NCBI RefSeq assembly: GCF_021732705.1
Contig: NZ_JAKFUM010000011.1
Location: 186,001 to 250,000 of the forward strand
Source of the DNA: Nevskia sp.
Lineage (GTDB): Bacteria > Pseudomonadota > Gammaproteobacteria > Nevskiales > Nevskiaceae
Direction of reading: 5' to 3'
Length of the DNA stretch: 64,000 nucleotides
Part shown: in pieces, positions 18,949 through 27,946 of the stretch
Layout: every line of letters starts with the position of its first letter
Numbering within the stretch: the first letter of the stretch is position 1
The notes under the pieces: generated by a model
What the model was told of the DNA's origin: nothing
The model's input: only the letters and a program-made list of their open reading frames with translations
The model's database searches: none
Made by a program: the position numbers and the translations under genes

Positions 18949-20255
18949 TGGCAGCGCCGGGGACCAGCTGGGGCCGCTGGCCGCGCGCGAGCCATCGCGT
19001 GCACGGCCTCGCGAGCCGCTTCGACCGGCTGCCGGACGAGGCCTCGATGCTGCCGTTCGGCAACGGCCGCAGCTATGGCGACTCCTGCCAGAACGATGGC
19101 GCGGCGCTGCTGAATGCCCGTCAGCTCGACCGCTTCATCGCGTTCGATCCGGCCACCGGCGTGATCGAGCTGGAAGCCGGTGTGCTGCTGAGCGAAATCA
19201 TCGATCTGGCGCTGCCGAGCGGCTGGTTTCCGCCGGTGACGCCGGGCACCCGCTTCGTGACCGTCGGCGGCGCCATCGCCAACGACGTGCACGGCAAGAA
19301 CCATCACCGCGCCGGCAGCTTCGGCAATCACGTGCTGGCCTTCACGCTGCGACGATCCGATGGCAGCACCCTGCGCTGCTCGCCGAGCGAGAACAGCGAC
19401 TGGTTCGCCGCCACCATCGGCGGGCTCGGCCTGACCGGCCTGATCGTCAGCGCCACGGTGCAGCTGAAGCGCGTGCCGGGGCCGTGGCTGCGCGGCGACA
19501 GCCAGCGCTTCGGCAATCTGCGCGAGTTCTTCGAGATCGCCGCCGAATCCGAGCGCGATTGGGAATACACCGTCGCCTGGATTGACTGCTCCGGCGTCGG
19601 CCGGCGGCTCGGCCGCGGCCACTTCATCCGCGGCAATCACGCGGTGACGCCGGCCAGCGCCCGCGGTCCGGGCAGCGGCACGATGACGATGCCGTTCACG
19701 CCGCCGCTCTCCGCCGTCAACGCGCTGAGCCTGACCGCGTTCAACAAGCTGTACTACCACCGTCCGAGTGCAGTGGCGCAGGACGCGCTGTGGCACTACC
19801 GGCCGTTCTTCTATCCGCTCGATTCGATCCTCGAATGGAACCGGATGTACGGCCCGCGCGGCTTCTACCAGTACCAGTGCGTGGTGCCGCAGGACGGCGC
19901 CGAAGCGGTGCTCAGCGAGATGCTGCGGCAGATCGGCCAGTCCGGCCTCGGCTCGTTCCTCGTGGTGCTGAAGACGTTCGGCACGGTCGCGTCGCGCGGG
20001 CTGCTGTCGTTCCCGCGTCCCGGCGCGACCCTGGCGCTGGATTTCCCGAACCGCGGCGCGAAGACGCTGGCGCTGCTCGAATCGCTCGACGGGCTGACGC
20101 GCAGCGTCGGCGGCGCGGTCTATCCGGCGAAGGATGCGCGGATGAGCGCCGCGTCGTTCCAGCAGTATTTTCCGCAGTGGGAAGCGTTTTCCCGCTACGT
20201 CGATCCGAAATTTTCGTCGTCGTTCTGGCGACGCGTCACGGAAACCGCGAAATGA
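18948..20255 (+). CDS. DprE1-like FAD-dependent decaprenylphosphoryl-ribose 2'-oxidase
   Basis: 435 residues with a FAD_binding_4 domain. The flavin segment is FGNGRSYGDSCQNDG, and the DprE1 hallmark NDVHGKNHHRAGSFGNH is present, with the His that contacts the flavin. In mycobacteria this enzyme oxidises the 2'-OH of decaprenylphosphoryl ribose, and DprE2 then reduces the ketone to give the arabinose epimer. Its ATG overlaps the stop of the HAD-UbiA gene by one base, and the SDR partner follows with a four-base overlap, so the order is synthase, oxidase, reductase. Similar sets outside actinobacteria supply D-arabinose for glycan or pilin modification (established for a few proteobacteria). 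Confidence 0.88.
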   Translation: MAAPGTSWGRWPRASHRVHGLASRFDRLPDEASMLPFGNGRSYGDSCQNDGAALLNARQLDRFIAFDPATGVIELEAGVLLSEIIDLALPSGWFPPVTPGTRFVTVGGAIANDVHGKNHHRAGSFGNHVLAFTLRRSDGSTLRCSPSENSDWFAATIGGLGLTGLIVSATVQLKRVPGPWLRGDSQRFGNLREFFEIAAESERDWEYTVAWIDCSGVGRRLGRGHFIRGNHAVTPASARGPGSGTMTMPFTPPLSAVNALSLTAFNKLYYHRPSAVAQDALWHYRPFFYPLDSILEWNRMYGPRGFYQYQCVVPQDGAEAVLSEMLRQIGQSGLGSFLVVLKTFGTVASRGLLSFPRPGATLALDFPNRGAKTLALLESLDGLTRSVGGAVYPAKDARMSAASFQQYFPQWEAFSRYVDPKFSSSFWRRVTETAK

Positions 20256-20989
20256 GAAGAGTGTTGATCATGGGCGCCACCTCGGCGATCGCCGAAGCCA
20301 CCGCCCGCGAATTTGCCGCGCTGGGCGATGCCCTGTTCCTCGTCGGTCGCAACCCGGATCGCCTCGGCGCGATTGCCGATGACCTGCGCCTGCGCGGTGC
20401 GCCGCAGGCCGAGATCCACGTGATGGATGCCCGCTCGCTGACCGACTACCCGGCGCTGGTCGATGAAGCCACGCGCCGCCTCGGCGGGCTCGACACCGCG
20501 CTGATCGCCCACGGCACGCTGACCGATCAGACCGCTGCCCAAGCCTCCAGCGACCTGATGCTGGCGGAGTTCCAGACCAATGCGCTGAGCTACATGGTGC
20601 TGTGCACCGAGCTCGGCAACCGCTTCGAGGCGCAGGGTCGCGGCTCGATCGCGGTGATCTCGTCGGTCGCCGGCGATCGTGGCCGGCAGTCGAACTATGT
20701 CTACGGCTCGGCCAAGGCTGCCGTCACCGCGTTCACCAGCGGCCTGCGCCAGCGCCTGCACCCGAAAGGCGTGCACGTGCTGACGATCAAGCCCGGCTTC
20801 GTCGACACGCCGATGACCGCCAGCTTCAAGAAAGGCCCGCTGTGGGCGACGCCGGCGTCGGTCGCGAAGTCGATCGTCAAGGCCGTGCAGCGCGGCAAGC
20901 CGGTGCTCTACACGCCATGGTTCTGGTGGGGAATCATGCAGATCATCAAGAACGTGCCGGAAACGATCTTCCGCAAGCTCAAGCTCTGA
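20252..20989 (+). CDS. DprE2-like SDR family oxidoreductase (keto-ribose to arabinose reductase)
   Basis: 245-residue classical short-chain dehydrogenase. The nucleotide site is GATSAIAEATAREFA, close to the GATSAIA pattern of DprE2 proteins, and the catalytic triad lies in ISSVAGDRGRQSNYVYGSAKAA (Ser, Tyr, Lys). The C-terminus FWWGIMQIIKNVPETIFRKL is basic and amphipathic, suiting contact with a membrane-bound lipid substrate. It overlaps the DprE1-like stop by four bases (ATGA). It would finish the epimerisation to polyprenyl-phospho-arabinofuranose (inference). Confidence 0.87.
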   Translation: MRRVLIMGATSAIAEATAREFAALGDALFLVGRNPDRLGAIADDLRLRGAPQAEIHVMDARSLTDYPALVDEATRRLGGLDTALIAHGTLTDQTAAQASSDLMLAEFQTNALSYMVLCTELGNRFEAQGRGSIAVISSVAGDRGRQSNYVYGSAKAAVTAFTSGLRQRLHPKGVHVLTIKPGFVDTPMTASFKKGPLWATPASVAKSIVKAVQRGKPVLYTPWFWWGIMQIIKNVPETIFRKLKL

Positions 20990-21071
20990 GCCCGCTGCGC
21001 GAACGCGGTTCGCCGCGTCGCGCGCGAGTGCGGCGTGGTCGCCGGCGCGTTCTGGGCGACCGCGCGCGGAC

Positions 21072-22922
21072 TCAGTCGGCTGACCAGATGCGATACCGGC
21101 GCTGGCCCGGGTCGTAGTAGATCACCCGGAAATCGCCGTCGACGGTGCAGCTCAAGCGCATGAATCGGCCGAAATCGATCGGCTGCGGCAATGCCACGGT
21201 CAGATCCGGGAAGTGATAGCGGCACTGCATCGTGGTCAGGCTGTCGCCGTCGCGGAACTGCAGCAGGCGCTCGTAGCGCACATCCTCGAACTGGTAGCGC
21301 AGGTAATCCGGCAACTGCGTCTCGACGACGATGCCATCACCGTCGCGGCGGATGCGCACCGAGTCGATCGGGAAATCCGCTGGTGGACGCCGGTGCGACA
21401 TCGAATCGTCGAGATAGCCGACGCTGTTCAGGCGGGTCAGCCGGCCGGGCACGCCGGCGAAACGCCGCAGGTCCTCGTTGCTGGCGTATCGCGACGAGAA
21501 GTCGTTGACGACCAGCAACTGGCGATCCGGTGCCGCGTGTTCGCGCATCAACGCGAACAGCGCGAGCTGATTTCGATTGCGCTCGATGTTGGTTTCCAGA
21601 TAGCCGTTGTTGACCAGACCGATGCTGGTCAGGACGTTGGTCACCGCCACGACCGTCAGCAGCGCCATCGACGCGCGTCGCATCCAGACCTGGCGCGCGT
21701 CCTGCCACAGGGCGCCGATGATGCACGCCGCAAACACCGTCACCGCGTGCCCGATGCGGGGCGACACGGCCGTCAGCAGCAGCATCAAACCGAGCCACAA
21801 CAGCCACCAGCAGCTGTCGAACAGATGCGCGCGATCGTTGGTCACCGGCGGCGATGTGGCTGGCGTTGCCGGGATCGCTCGCCAGCGCTGCCACAGCGCC
21901 ACGACCACCAGCACGAAAAACGCGGCATTGGCCGCGACCTGCGCATAGAAGCCGGGGGACACGGCGAGCAGATTCCGATGCCGCAGCGCCGACACCGACT
22001 CGCCGTTGATCATGCCGTCGTTGAACGGCCATTCCAGCAACTGGCGAATGTAATGCAGCACGGGGCTGTGGACACCGGTCGACGCCACGGCAACGCCGAT
22101 CTGATCCCCGAACGCCAGCCAGCGCAGCCCGAGCCACGCCAGGACCGGCAGGCCGACCATGCCGGCGATCGCAAGGCCACGCACGAAACCCTGCTTCGGC
22201 GATTCGATCGCCGATGCGGCTGCAGGCCGCCGGCCGAAGACAAAGCGGGCGCGGCGCGGATCGATCAGCGGCAGTTCGTGCAGCAGCACGCCCGTGAACG
22301 CCGCCGCAGCGGCGGCGAGTGCCGTTTCCTTGGTGAACACTGCAATCGCGAGAATCAGGGTCATGCCGAAGTAGTTCCGGGCCAGATAGGCACGAAACGC
22401 CAGCACGATCATGGCCGTCACCACGGCATCGAAGGCGAAGGTCGGATTGAAGAACAGTTCGCCGTTGAACCACGCCGACGACGTGGTGGCCATGCTGATC
22501 GCCACCACCACCAACGGCCAGCCGCGAAGGTGATAGGTCCGGAACGCGAGGTCGACGGTCAGCACCAGCACCAGTGCATACAGCGCGTAGCAGGCAATCA
22601 GATAGCCGCTCCACCACGTGCCGATAAGCGCGAACAGCAGGAAGAACGCCAGATTGACGCCCGGCCGCAGGTAATTGGTGTGCGGTTCGCTCCACTCCGG
22701 GAACACGTACCAGTAGTTCGAAAAACCTTCGGTGAACCAGGATTTGACGCGTGGCCAGAACGGCTCCTGGCCGAAGTCGGTGGAATGCAGGATCAGCGCA
22801 ATGTCGTCATTGGCGGGGTGATAGCTCTGCCAGACGTCGCGAAACAACCACAGCTCGATGCCGAAGGCTGCCGCGAAAAGTCCGAGATAGGCCGCCAGTG
22901 TTAATCGATTGCAAGCTAGCAT
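21072..22922 (-). CDS. GT-C-like polytopic membrane protein, candidate glycosyltransferase
   Basis: 616 residues with about ten to eleven hydrophobic segments and a soluble C-terminal domain of roughly 150 residues. Right after the first membrane helix the loop reads SYHPANDDIALILHS. Acidic pairs in this loop are the catalytic signature of GT-C enzymes, which use polyprenyl-phosphate sugars and face the periplasm. No named family is recognised. It is transcribed toward the DprE2-like gene, converging with the polyprenyl-arabinose operon, so it is a good candidate user of that donor (inference). Confidence 0.65.
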   Translation of the reverse strand: MLACNRLTLAAYLGLFAAAFGIELWLFRDVWQSYHPANDDIALILHSTDFGQEPFWPRVKSWFTEGFSNYWYVFPEWSEPHTNYLRPGVNLAFFLLFALIGTWWSGYLIACYALYALVLVLTVDLAFRTYHLRGWPLVVVAISMATTSSAWFNGELFFNPTFAFDAVVTAMIVLAFRAYLARNYFGMTLILAIAVFTKETALAAAAAAFTGVLLHELPLIDPRRARFVFGRRPAAASAIESPKQGFVRGLAIAGMVGLPVLAWLGLRWLAFGDQIGVAVASTGVHSPVLHYIRQLLEWPFNDGMINGESVSALRHRNLLAVSPGFYAQVAANAAFFVLVVVALWQRWRAIPATPATSPPVTNDRAHLFDSCWWLLWLGLMLLLTAVSPRIGHAVTVFAACIIGALWQDARQVWMRRASMALLTVVAVTNVLTSIGLVNNGYLETNIERNRNQLALFALMREHAAPDRQLLVVNDFSSRYASNEDLRRFAGVPGRLTRLNSVGYLDDSMSHRRPPADFPIDSVRIRRDGDGIVVETQLPDYLRYQFEDVRYERLLQFRDGDSLTTMQCRYHFPDLTVALPQPIDFGRFMRLSCTVDGDFRVIYYDPGQRRYRIWSAD

Positions 22923-22988
22923 TCAGGCGTCAGGGTTGGTCATGCGGTACGCAGCAGCTCGCACCGGGATCAATTGAAGGGCCGATAT

Positions 22989-23011
22989 TTTTTGCCGCAC
23001 TGCAGCAAAAA
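22989..23011. terminator. Weak hairpin with T/A arms between the epimerase pair and the GT-C-like gene
   Basis: TTTTTGC pairs with GCAAAAA around a nine-base loop. The stem is AT-rich except for two GC pairs, so it may only attenuate leftward transcription from the epimerase genes into the membrane protein. Confidence 0.35.
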
Positions 23012-23016
23012 GCAAA

Positions 23017-23934
23017 TCACGTCGATGCGCCGGTCTGCACCCGATCGTCGAGCGCCGCCGCAGCGGCCTTCACGCCGATGTCCAGCGGCGTCCAGCGCAG
23101 ACCCAGCACCTGCTCCGCACGCTGCACGTCGAGTCGCAGGGTCTGACGGCAGGTCGCCGGCAGCGACGGCGGAATCGGCTCCGGGATCCGGATCGCGCCG
23201 AGCTTCAGCGCGCGCAGCAACCGTTGAAGCACTTTCAGCGGGACGGCCAGCAGCAGCGTCTCGATGGCCAGCCGCCACGGCGGAATCGCCTTCAGCGGAC
23301 GGCCCAGCGCCGCCGCGTAGGCCGCGAAGTAGCCGTTCCAGCTCGGTGCGTCGCGCTGCGCGATGTTGAACGCCTGCGCCTCGATACCGGGCACCCGCAG
23401 CGCAGCGATCAGCGCCGCCACCAGGTCATCCACCAGCACGAGGTTGCAGACGCCCTCGCCGTCCGCACCGAGATCGCCGATGCGATCCGCCAGCAGCCAG
23501 CGACCGACCCGCTCGCCCCACGCCGGGGCACCGGGCCCGTACTCGACCCCGGCGCGCAGCACCACCGCGCCGACGCTGCGCGCCAGCTGTTCCGCGGCGT
23601 ACTGCACCGCCGCATAAGGCCCCAGCGCACCTTCCGGCCCGGCGTGCTCATCGACCTGCCCGTGCGCGGCCCCGTAGATCGTCATCGAGCCGAGATGGAC
23701 GATGCGCAGCGGCGCGCCTTCGCGAGCATCGAGCGTCCGGTACAGCGCGCGTGCGGTCGACAGGATCGCCTTCGGCTCGCCGACCGTGCAGTTGACCACC
23801 GCTTTCACGCCGACGAAGCTGCCGACGCCGATCGGCCCGGCGATCACCGGTTCCGCCCAGTCGCTGGCGTTCAGGGCTTCGACGAGGCGACGGCCGACGA
23901 AGTTGTCCGCGCCGACCACCAGAACGCGAATCAT
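23017..23934 (-). CDS. Extended SDR (NAD-epimerase-like) protein with altered active-site residues
   Basis: 305 residues with an epimerase fold: N-terminal VLVVGADNFVGRRLVEAL, then IVHLGSMTIYGAAHG and CNLVLVDDLVAALIAAL. The glycine-rich site reads GADNFVG instead of GxxGxxG, and where YxxxK is expected the sequence is PYAAVQYAAEQ, so the catalytic Lys appears to be Gln. The start overlaps the stop of its paralogue by four bases (ATGA). Both end in a similar segment (LDVQRAEQVLGLRWTPL here, LSVRRAEQELGMRWTPL there), so they arose by tandem duplication. It may be a partner subunit or have a changed function. Substrate unknown. Confidence 0.75.
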   Translation of the reverse strand: MIRVLVVGADNFVGRRLVEALNASDWAEPVIAGPIGVGSFVGVKAVVNCTVGEPKAILSTARALYRTLDAREGAPLRIVHLGSMTIYGAAHGQVDEHAGPEGALGPYAAVQYAAEQLARSVGAVVLRAGVEYGPGAPAWGERVGRWLLADRIGDLGADGEGVCNLVLVDDLVAALIAALRVPGIEAQAFNIAQRDAPSWNGYFAAYAAALGRPLKAIPPWRLAIETLLLAVPLKVLQRLLRALKLGAIRIPEPIPPSLPATCRQTLRLDVQRAEQVLGLRWTPLDIGVKAAAAALDDRVQTGAST

Positions 23935-24902
23935 GACGCTGCTCCGCCGCGACGCCCCGCGTGCCAGGCCGCGGTTTGCGCGAGGCCGGTGGCCAGCGGC
24001 GTCCAGCGCATGCCGAGTTCCTGCTCGGCACGCCGCACCGACAGGCTGATGGGCTGCGCGCACAAGCGCGTCAGCCACGGCCGGATCGGCGGGCCGACCT
24101 TGCCGACGCCGAGGGCGATTTCGCCGATCTTGCGCAGCGGGCCGAAGGCTTTCAGTTCCAGCGCCAGCCGGCCCGGCGTGATCGCGGCGACCGGGCCGGC
24201 GCCCAAGGCCTCGGCATAGGCGCGGAAGTAGTCGTTCCACGTCGGCACCGGCGCCGGGTGGCCGAGGTTGTAGACGCGGCCGATGCTGGCCGGTGTGGCC
24301 AGCGACGCGACGACGGCGGCAGCGACGTCGTCGACATGCACCAGATTGCAGCCGCCGGCGCCGGCAGCTCCGAGATCGCCGAGGCGTCGGGCCAGCAGCA
24401 GGTCGCCGATCAGCTGGCTCCATTCACGGCTGCCCGGTCCGTAGACGATGCCCGGCCGCAGCAGCGTGACGGCGGCCGACGACGCATTGGCGCGGCCTTC
24501 GGCAGCCAGTTTGGCGCGGCCGTAGTCATCGAGATCGCCCCGACTCAGCACCTCGAAATCGATCGCTTCATCGACCACGCCATGCATCTGGCCGTACACC
24601 GACATCGTGCTCAGATGCACGACTCGGCGACCGGCCGCCGCCGTGAACAGTGCCGCCGCGTTGGCGACGATGGTGGCGCCATCGCCCGCGACCGAATTGA
24701 CGATGGCATCGGCGCTCGAAGCGGCGGCGGCAATCGAATCGGCGGCGGTGGCATCGACGGTCACGGATTCGACGCCGGCCGGGAAGCCGGCACCGGCCTG
24801 TCGGACACCGGCAAGCACGCGCATGCCGCTCGCGGCGAGTGCGGCCACGATCCGGCGACCGATGAAGCCGCCGGCGCCCAGCACCAGGACGGATGACGTC
24901 AT
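23931..24902 (-). CDS. Extended SDR (NAD-dependent epimerase/dehydratase-like) protein
   Basis: 323 residues. The cofactor site VLGAGGFIGRRIVAAL is intact, and the catalytic motif lies in DDYGRAKLAAE with Tyr and Lys in place, following VVHLSTMSVYGQ. The start at 24902 was chosen because the longer open frame upstream is Arg/His-rich and does not look coding. It precedes its altered paralogue at 23017-23934 with a four-base overlap. Both lie downstream of a long non-coding gap shared with the divergent GMC gene. Members of this family act on nucleotide sugars or steroid-like alcohols; the substrate here cannot be told. Confidence 0.8.
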   Translation of the reverse strand: MTSSVLVLGAGGFIGRRIVAALAASGMRVLAGVRQAGAGFPAGVESVTVDATAADSIAAAASSADAIVNSVAGDGATIVANAAALFTAAAGRRVVHLSTMSVYGQMHGVVDEAIDFEVLSRGDLDDYGRAKLAAEGRANASSAAVTLLRPGIVYGPGSREWSQLIGDLLLARRLGDLGAAGAGGCNLVHVDDVAAAVVASLATPASIGRVYNLGHPAPVPTWNDYFRAYAEALGAGPVAAITPGRLALELKAFGPLRKIGEIALGVGKVGPPIRPWLTRLCAQPISLSVRRAEQELGMRWTPLATGLAQTAAWHAGRRGGAAS

Positions 24903-25343
24903 GGCCGGACGGCGCCGTCTGCGCCGGTGGCGGAGCACAGGCCTGACGCGCGGATCGCGCAGCGGATGATGGCGGCGTGAGACCCGGGCAAGGCGCTCGG
25001 TTCGATCATGGTCGGGAAAGTAATGATGCGGAAAGGTGGCGACCCGCACGCACCCAGGCACGTGGCAGCAAGGCAGGCAGGTCGGCCGGCACGCATTTTG
25101 TCAGACGCATGTGCGCAAAGTCTCAGCGACACGAAGCCTGTGCAGAAAATAACTCCCCATCGCGTCTGCAGAGTGGAATCATCCGGTTATCGTCACTTCA
25201 ATACCGCTCATCGCGGGCGCCCGGACAATCGGCTGACCGTCGCAACGAGCGAACGATTTCAAATCAATTTCAATTGACGGGCAGTCGCCACCGGCGTTGG
25301 TGCATCACGGTGGCGAATTGGCTGTGAATCTCAGGGGAAGATA
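24903..25343. promoter_or_regulatory. 441-bp divergent intergenic region
   Basis: It separates the leftward SDR pair from the rightward GMC gene, so promoters for both are expected here. No convincing gene is seen. Its right half is clearly more AT-rich than the flanks (for example around 25255-25275). AGGGGAAG sits just before GTG 25344 and is a good ribosome-binding site. Individual promoter boxes cannot be assigned safely. Confidence 0.45.
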
Positions 25344-26792
25344 GTGGCGGGTAGATATGACCTGATTGTGGTCGGGACCGGCTTCGCCGGTGCCTTTTTC
25401 TTGATGCGATACCTGGAGAAAGCGCCCGCGAACGCGCGAATCCTGGTTCTCGACCGCGGCGGTCACGACCCCAAACGCTGGCAGATCGAGAATCGCCGCA
25501 CCTCGCGCATCGCGCCGACCGAGGTCTTCAAGAATCTGACGCCCGAGAAGGAATGGCTGACCAGCCCCGGCTTCGGCGGCAACTCGAATTGCTGGTGGGG
25601 CGGCACCACCCGGATGATGCCCGGCGATTTCGAGCTGAAGTCGCGCTATGGCGTCGGCTACGACTGGCCGATGCGCTATGACGATCTCGAACCGCACTAC
25701 ACGGTGGTCGAGGACATCATGTCGATCTCCGGGCCGCCCGACAGTCCGCACCGGCGTTCGAAGCCCTATCCGCAGCCGCCGCACCGCTTTTCCGAGCCGG
25801 ACGAACTGCTGAAGAAGAAGTTCCCGGATGGCTGGTTTCACGGCGCCACCAGCCGCGCCCGTGTGGCCACCGGCACCCGCGGCGTCTGCTGCGCCAGCGG
25901 CATCTGCGAGCTGTGCCCGGTCGACGCCAAGTTCACTATCCAGAACGGGCTGGCCAGCATCTATCAGGATCCGCGCGTCACGCTGCAACTGCTGTGTCCG
26001 GTCGAAGCGATCGAAACCGCGGCCGGCATCGCCACCGGTGTCGTCTACCGGCGGGACGGCAAGACCGAACGCGCCGACGGTGATCTCGTCGTGCTCGCGG
26101 CGAGTGCGATGTTCAACCCGCACGTGCTGCTGCGCTCGGGCATCGACCACCCGCTGGTCGGCAAGCGGCTGCACGAGCAGATGTCGATCGATGTCTGTCT
26201 CGACCTTCGCGGCGTCAAGGGCTACGGCGGCTCGTCGACGGTCTCCGGCAACGGCTACCTGTTCTACGAGGGCGAGCATCGACGCCACTACCCGGGCTGC
26301 ATGATCGAGACCTGGAACGCGCCGTTCGCCTACGGCCATCCCGCTTTCCGCCTCGAGCGCGGCCGTCATACCGAACGGATGTACATGCGGTTCATGTTTG
26401 ACGAGATTCCGCAGGACGACAACACGGTCACGATCAATCCCGACAATCCGGACATGGCGGTCGCGAAATTCGTGCGCTATTCCGACTACGCCAATCGTGC
26501 GTGGGCCGAGCTGCCGCGGATGATCGACGTGCTGAGCCAGGCGCTGCCGATCGAGCGCGTGGTCAAGACCGAACTCGGGCCGACCACCGCGCACATTCAG
26601 GGCACCGTGGTGATGGGCAAGGACCCGGAAACCAGTGTCGTCGACGGTCACCTGATCCATCACCAGCTGCGCAATCTGCTGGTGCTTGGCGCCAGCGCCT
26701 ACCCGACGGCATCGCCGGCCTACCCGTCGCTGACCATCTCCGCACTGTCGTTGTGGGCGGCGGATCATCTGCTGGAATCGAAGGCGTCATGA
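25344..26792 (+). CDS. GMC oxidoreductase large subunit with a Cys-rich insertion
   Basis: 482 residues. The FAD site is LIVVGTGFAGAFFLMRYL and the flavin contact region is GFGGNSNCWWGGTTRMMP. In the middle is a Cys-rich stretch, GVCCASGICELCPVDAKF, resembling the Cys/Pro motif of bacterial membrane-associated GMC dehydrogenases. The C-terminal GMC segment contains AHIQGTVVMGKDP and YPTASPAYPSLTISALSL. The GTG start is supported by AGGGGAAG just upstream. The next gene overlaps by four bases and encodes a Tat-exported small protein, a pairing seen for gluconate-2-dehydrogenase-like enzymes. It may oxidise a sugar, alcohol or pathway intermediate; the substrate is unknown. Confidence 0.85.
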   Translation: MAGRYDLIVVGTGFAGAFFLMRYLEKAPANARILVLDRGGHDPKRWQIENRRTSRIAPTEVFKNLTPEKEWLTSPGFGGNSNCWWGGTTRMMPGDFELKSRYGVGYDWPMRYDDLEPHYTVVEDIMSISGPPDSPHRRSKPYPQPPHRFSEPDELLKKKFPDGWFHGATSRARVATGTRGVCCASGICELCPVDAKFTIQNGLASIYQDPRVTLQLLCPVEAIETAAGIATGVVYRRDGKTERADGDLVVLAASAMFNPHVLLRSGIDHPLVGKRLHEQMSIDVCLDLRGVKGYGGSSTVSGNGYLFYEGEHRRHYPGCMIETWNAPFAYGHPAFRLERGRHTERMYMRFMFDEIPQDDNTVTINPDNPDMAVAKFVRYSDYANRAWAELPRMIDVLSQALPIERVVKTELGPTTAHIQGTVVMGKDPETSVVDGHLIHHQLRNLLVLGASAYPTASPAYPSLTISALSLWAADHLLESKAS

Positions 26793-27238
26793 GTGCCAAG
26801 CTGCTGTCGCGTCGCACGTTCCTGTTTGGCGGCGCCGCTGCCGTTGGCCTCGCCGCGCTGCACCTCGGCTTGACCCAGCCGGAGGATGCGGTGGTCACGG
26901 TGCTGCGCAAGCGCCTGTCGTATCTCAAGCTCGACGAAGCCGGGCTGCGTGCCTTCGCGCACGACTACACCGCCGCCGGCAAGATGGCGCGCGGAAAGTT
27001 GCGGCTGATCGCCGCGCTGGCACCGCTGTATCGATGGCTGCCCGCCGATGACAGCACGCCGGCCGCGGTACGCCATGGCGAGGAGCGCGTGGTATCGGCC
27101 TACCTGCTGTCGAGCGATTTCTTCGCCAACGGAGCGGACGAGCAGCAGCCGGTCGGATATCTCGGCCTGTTCGATCCCTGGGCGAACCCGCTGGCCTGCC
27201 AGAACCCGTTTGCCCGACTCGGAAACGACGCCGCGTAA
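26789..27238 (+). CDS. Tat-exported small subunit (gluconate 2-dehydrogenase subunit 3-like)
   Basis: 149 residues with a twin-arginine signal, SRRTFLFGGAAAVGLAAL, at positions 7-24. The mature part is mostly helical and ends GYLGLFDPWANPLACQNPFA. Small Tat-dependent proteins like this carry GMC flavoproteins across the membrane (gluconate 2-dehydrogenase gamma type), because the flavoprotein itself lacks a signal, as here. It overlaps the GMC stop by four bases. Family assignment is by context and the signal; the mature sequence is not strongly conserved. Confidence 0.7.
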   Translation: MSAKLLSRRTFLFGGAAAVGLAALHLGLTQPEDAVVTVLRKRLSYLKLDEAGLRAFAHDYTAAGKMARGKLRLIAALAPLYRWLPADDSTPAAVRHGEERVVSAYLLSSDFFANGADEQQPVGYLGLFDPWANPLACQNPFARLGNDAA

Positions 27239-27946
27239 TCACGCACACGCGCTCGCCGCGCGGCGAGCCGGCTGAACGACGCTTTCCGGCCCCGTCATCG
27301 GACACCGATCGATGGGGGCCGGCGCGTGCAGCGTGACGGGGCTCACAGTTGCGCCGTGCTGCGGGCCCGAAATCCGAAGAACGGTGAGGGAACGCACATC
27401 GCGTTCACCGCGCCGTCGCTAGAATCGGAAAATGCCGTCGGGCAAAGCGTTCCGGCGCCGCTTGCGGAGGCCGCACGGCGTCTGGGCCTGCCGGCGAACA
27501 AGCGGCATCACGACCGGCCTCGCAATCGCAACGGTTTCTTGAAATATCGTTCGAGTTCGTGGTTGCGTCCGCTTTTCGCCTCGAAACCGGCAATGTGCTT
27601 CAGAAACCCGACCAGATGCCGATTCCGTTTTGATGATGCCGTCCGTGGCGCAGACTGACGTTCGCGCGTGCATCATCGAAGTGTCGAGAAGGCGGCGAAT
27701 TCGCCCCGAAACTGTTGCGAACTGTTGCGCCGTAGGCGGTGAAGATCGGGAAAATTTGCAGCGGAAGGAACCGCGGGCCTGACCGTCATCGAAACGGCCG
27801 GTTTGCGGCGTGGGCAAGGTGTCTCATCAGTGCCCGGCAACGGTCGTTTATGATGTACAACGATCGACGCCGTGACAGAAAAGAACTCAGGGAATTCAGC
27901 AACATGGCCGAGCCCAGGAAGCCATAGGTTGAGCAATCGGGAACCG
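27239..27946. promoter_or_regulatory. 708-bp non-coding leader upstream of the NRPS/PKS operon
   Basis: No convincing gene: the short open frames are Arg/Ser-rich shadows on both strands. The region is less GC-rich than its surroundings. A -10-like TATGAT is at 27849-27854, but no good -35 box is found 16-18 bases before it. GGGAA lies just upstream of the chosen NRPS start (27947). The length suggests promoter or leader control of the biosynthetic operon. Confidence 0.4.
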
